64,000 nucleotides of DNA from assembly GCF_002838065.1 (NCBI RefSeq), contig NZ_PIZU01000008.1, forward strand, positions 1 through 64,000, in the 5' to 3' direction. The first letter of the stretch is position 1; the number at the start of each line of letters is the position of its first letter. Shown one piece after another: positions 61,955 through 64,000 of this stretch. This DNA is from Mycobacterium hubeiense. GTDB lineage: Bacteria > Actinomycetota > Actinomycetes > Mycobacteriales > Mycobacteriaceae. The notes beneath the pieces are model-generated. The model saw only the letters and a list, made by a program, of their open reading frames with translations. It did no database searches and was not told the origin of the DNA. The position numbers were made by a program, and so were the translations under genes.

Positions 61955-62953
61955 ATGACGACTTGTCGACAGACCGCGGCACGAATGATGGCGCCCGGCA
62001 AGGGCATCCTGGCAGCTGACGAGAGCATCGCCACGATGTCCAAGCGCCTGCAGCAGACTGGAGTCGAGCCGACGGCTGAGAACCGCCGCAGATATCGCGA
62101 ACTGCTCGCCACCGCGCCGGGTCTCTCGGAGAGCGTGTCCGGCATCATCTTTTGCGACGAGACATTGCGCCAGACGTTCAGCGACGGTATGCCTTTCGCG
62201 CAAGCGGTAACCGCATTAGGCATCCTGCCCGGTATCAAGGTCGACACCGGCGCCAAGCCGTGCCCCGGTCTGTCCGGTGAGACGATCACCGAGGGTCTCG
62301 ACGGACTACCCGCACGGCTGGCCGAGTACGCGCAGCTGGGCGCGGCATTCGCCAAGTGGCGAGCGGTGTTCCGAATAACCGCCGATACGCCGAGCCGAGG
62401 TGCAATAAGGGCCAACGCCAACGCCCTGGCCCGTTACGCCGCAGCCTGCCAGGAGGCGGGTCTGGTGCCGATCGTCGAGCCGGAGGTGCTCATGGACGGC
62501 GATCACAACCGCGGGGTTTGCAGAGACATAACCAATGAAGTACATACCGCAGTGCGAACCGAGCTCGCGCTTTTCCACGTCGATTTGGCTGGCATCGTAT
62601 TGAAACCGAACATGGTCATCGAGGGCGAGGATTACCCGCGGCGATCGACTCCTGAGGAAGTCGCCGAGATCACAGTAGCGGTGCTGCGTTCGTGGCCGGG
62701 TGACCTTGCGGGCGTGGCATTCTTGTCCGGCGGCCAGTCGCCGGAGCGGGCGACGGCGAATCTCGAGGCAATGCAGGCGCACCGAACACCGTGGCCGCTG
62801 ACATTCTCGTTCGGCCGCGCGTTGGTGTCGCCCGCGCTGAAGGCATGGCGTGGAGATCCCGGTCGAGTCACCGAGGGGCAGGCGGCGCTGGTCGAGCGGG
62901 TTACTGCCAATGGTGCGGCCGCGCGTCTGCGCACCGAATTGAAGTCAGCCTGA
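61955..62953 (+). CDS. Class I fructose-bisphosphate aldolase
   Basis: 332 residues. Cleaves or forms fructose (or sedoheptulose) bisphosphate by a Schiff base. ARMMAPGKGILAADESIATMSKR, IKVDTGAKPCPG, FAKWRAVFRI, VEPEVLMDGDHN and LAGIVLKPNMVIEG (Schiff-base lysine) are typical of eukaryotic-like class I enzymes. Mycobacteria also have a class II aldolase; this copy beside RuBisCO is probably the Calvin-cycle one. Divergent from cbbL, so likely under a shared regulator. 100 bp of GC-rich sequence follows with no clear gene. Confidence 0.94.
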   Translation: MTTCRQTAARMMAPGKGILAADESIATMSKRLQQTGVEPTAENRRRYRELLATAPGLSESVSGIIFCDETLRQTFSDGMPFAQAVTALGILPGIKVDTGAKPCPGLSGETITEGLDGLPARLAEYAQLGAAFAKWRAVFRITADTPSRGAIRANANALARYAAACQEAGLVPIVEPEVLMDGDHNRGVCRDITNEVHTAVRTELALFHVDLAGIVLKPNMVIEGEDYPRRSTPEEVAEITVAVLRSWPGDLAGVAFLSGGQSPERATANLEAMQAHRTPWPLTFSFGRALVSPALKAWRGDPGRVTEGQAALVERVTANGAAARLRTELKSA

Positions 62954-63054
62954 ATGCCACACGGGGGCAGCGCGCCTCCACCCCATCCAGCGCGCTGCCC
63001 CCGTTTGCGCGTGTCATTGATCGTGATGAACGAGTGTCGTTGCCGGTCAACGAT

Positions 63055-63261
63055 TTATCGGAGAATCCATAGGCGGCGTCGCGTGGCATCGATGAGTTCG
63101 CGGCCGCCGTCATCGTAGTGAACAACGACATGTCCCGGTGAGATTGAAGAGACTCGGCCGAGTCGGCCGAATACGCCGTGGGCCACTCGAATGCGATCAC
63201 CGGCCGCGGGGAGACAGGGCAAGGTGGCCGGCGGCGGATAGATCCGCGCGGTGCTTGTCAT
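63055..63261 (-). CDS. Small hypothetical protein
   Basis: 68 residues from MTSTARIYPPP. After a Pro-rich start it reads AAGDRIRVAHGVFGRLGRVSSISPGHVVVHYDDGGRELIDATRRRLWIL, a likely small SH3-like or KOW-type beta-barrel. No family was recognised. Codon use is normal for the genome and the gene stands alone between the aldolase and nuo genes; moderate confidence that it is real. Confidence 0.55.
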   Translation of the reverse strand: MTSTARIYPPPATLPCLPAAGDRIRVAHGVFGRLGRVSSISPGHVVVHYDDGGRELIDATRRRLWILR

Positions 63262-63403
63262 CACGGTGCTCCTCCTCACGGCTGATCGTTGCCTCTACCT
63301 TGCCGTCTGGCCACCACTGCGGCGACCCCTCAGTGGGGGGTCAGCGGGGTGTGACCAGATGACCGAATTCGGCTGCGGTGCCCCCTATCTGGGGGAGTCA
63401 CTG

Positions 63404-64000
63404 CTACCGCATGAATTGTCCGGCCGCGTTGGCCAGGTCGAGCACGGGTTGCGGCGCGATGCCCAGCAGTACTGTCACGCCCGCGGCCACAGTGACCGCC
63501 GCTGCGGTTAGCTTTGTGGGCACGGCTGCTCGGGGCGTCTCCGCGCTCGGTTCGGTGAAGAACATCAACACGATGACACGGGCATAGGCGAACGCCGCGA
63601 TCGCACTGCTAAGCGCTCCGACGACGACGAGGCCGGCGGCCCCGACATTCATTGCGGCAGTAAAGATCGCGAATTTGCTGACGAACCCGCTTGTCAGCGG
63701 AATCCCGGCAATCGCCAACAGGAAAAGCGCCATCGCCGCTGCGACCGTGGGCGATCGCCTGCCCAGTCCATTCCACCGCGAGATGTCGGTGGCCTCCTCG
63801 CCGTCGGCACGGCGGATGAGGCTGACGACGGCAAACGCACCAAGGGTGCTGAAGCCGTAGGCGACCAGGTAGAACAACGTCGACGACAAGCCGTTCCGCG
63901 TGGCGGTTACGCCAAGCAGGATGAACCCGACATTGGCCACCGACGAGTAGGCGAGCAAGCGCTTGACGTCGGTCTGGACCACGGTGAGAACCGCCGCAAC
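63404..64000 (-). CDS. nuoN: NADH-quinone oxidoreductase subunit N, C-terminal part
   Basis: The last about 198 residues of NuoN, a proton-pumping membrane subunit of complex I; the 5' part lies beyond the right edge. VVQTDVKRLLAYSSVANVGFILLGV contains the conserved lysine-bearing helix, followed by LVAYGFSTLGAFAVVSLIRR, LFLLAIAGIPLTSGFVSKFAIF and the final helix near LGIAPQPVLDLANAAGQFMR. NuoN is the last gene of the 14-gene nuo operon, so the rest should follow to the right. A short CCCC/GGGG hairpin lies beyond its stop. Confidence 0.95.
   Translation of the reverse strand, partial: VAAVLTVVQTDVKRLLAYSSVANVGFILLGVTATRNGLSSTLFYLVAYGFSTLGAFAVVSLIRRADGEEATDISRWNGLGRRSPTVAAAMALFLLAIAGIPLTSGFVSKFAIFTAAMNVGAAGLVVVGALSSAIAAFAYARVIVLMFFTEPSAETPRAAVPTKLTAAAVTVAAGVTVLLGIAPQPVLDLANAAGQFMR

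Noticed and set aside
63340-63400. Strong terminator after nuoN
   Set aside because: Only a short CCCC/GGGG hairpin is visible in this stretch; too weak to list as a feature.

Overview
The window is high-GC actinobacterial chromosome and is almost certainly a non-tuberculous Mycobacterium/Mycolicibacterium. From about 8.4 to 22.8 kb the gene order is that of the M. tuberculosis Rv2754c-Rv2738c segment: thyX, dapA, RNase J, methyltransferase/SDR/monooxygenase, ftsK, argA, pgsA, cinA C-domain, clgR, pspA (35 kDa antigen), Rv2743c-like pspM, an ephG-like gene, an Rv2739c-like transferase and a DUF3046 gene. The right end carries nuoN (partial), a subunit of respiratory complex I.

Left edge (1-8.2 kb), accessory: a fragment of a 5'-nucleotidase gene, then a tightly overlapping defence-type string (YhcG/DUF1016 nuclease, type I restriction HsdR, an unrecognised 281-residue protein) with no HsdM or HsdS in view. 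On the other strand is an ESX-type toxin cassette: two WXG100 proteins, a 437-residue protein ending in a colicin D-like tRNase domain, a colicin-D-immunity-like protein and one further small acidic protein. Between 11.8 and 14.5 kb is a minus-strand housekeeping block in which an SDR gene and a methyltransferase gene appear spliced together by a deletion.

Centre (23-53.7 kb): a roughly 30.6-kb minus-strand hydrogen-oxidation region. It reads (53.7 to 37.6 kb) hucM-hucS-hucL, protease, small protein, TPR protein, hucE (NifU+Rieske), NHL protein, hypF, hypC, HupF-type fusion, SIS protein, hypE, hypC, hypD, DUF6390 and an unknown. A 292-bp gap then precedes (37.4 to 23.1 kb) hhyS-hhyL-hhyE, DUF5947, DUF6084, an unknown, a 39-residue membrane peptide, protease, hypC, hypF, DUF6390, HupF-type fusion, SIS protein, hypE, hypC and hypD. 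The first set encodes a group 2a (Huc) and the second a group 1h (Hhy) high-affinity, oxygen-insensitive [NiFe] uptake hydrogenase. Each has its own maturation module, and most neighbouring genes overlap by 4 bp. The inter-operon gap contains a good IdeR-type iron box.

Right part (53.7-63 kb): a divergent AraC-family regulator, then hypA-hypB (single copy, serving both enzymes), class I FBPase, phosphoribulokinase and a NiCoT nickel permease on the plus strand. Facing them on the minus strand are cbbL-cbbS (form I RuBisCO) and an alpha/beta-hydrolase-like pseudoenzyme. A class I fructose-bisphosphate aldolase diverges from cbbL.

Together the genes describe aerobic hydrogen-driven CO2 fixation: nickel uptake, hydrogenase maturation, two hydrogenases delivering electrons through HucE/HhyE to the respiratory chain, and the dedicated Calvin-cycle enzymes, all within 40 kb. 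The most novel material is the set of conserved but functionally unassigned genes duplicated in both hydrogenase modules (SIS protein, SIS-like/HypC fusion, DUF6390), the Hhy-specific small proteins, and the ESX/colicin D toxin cassette.
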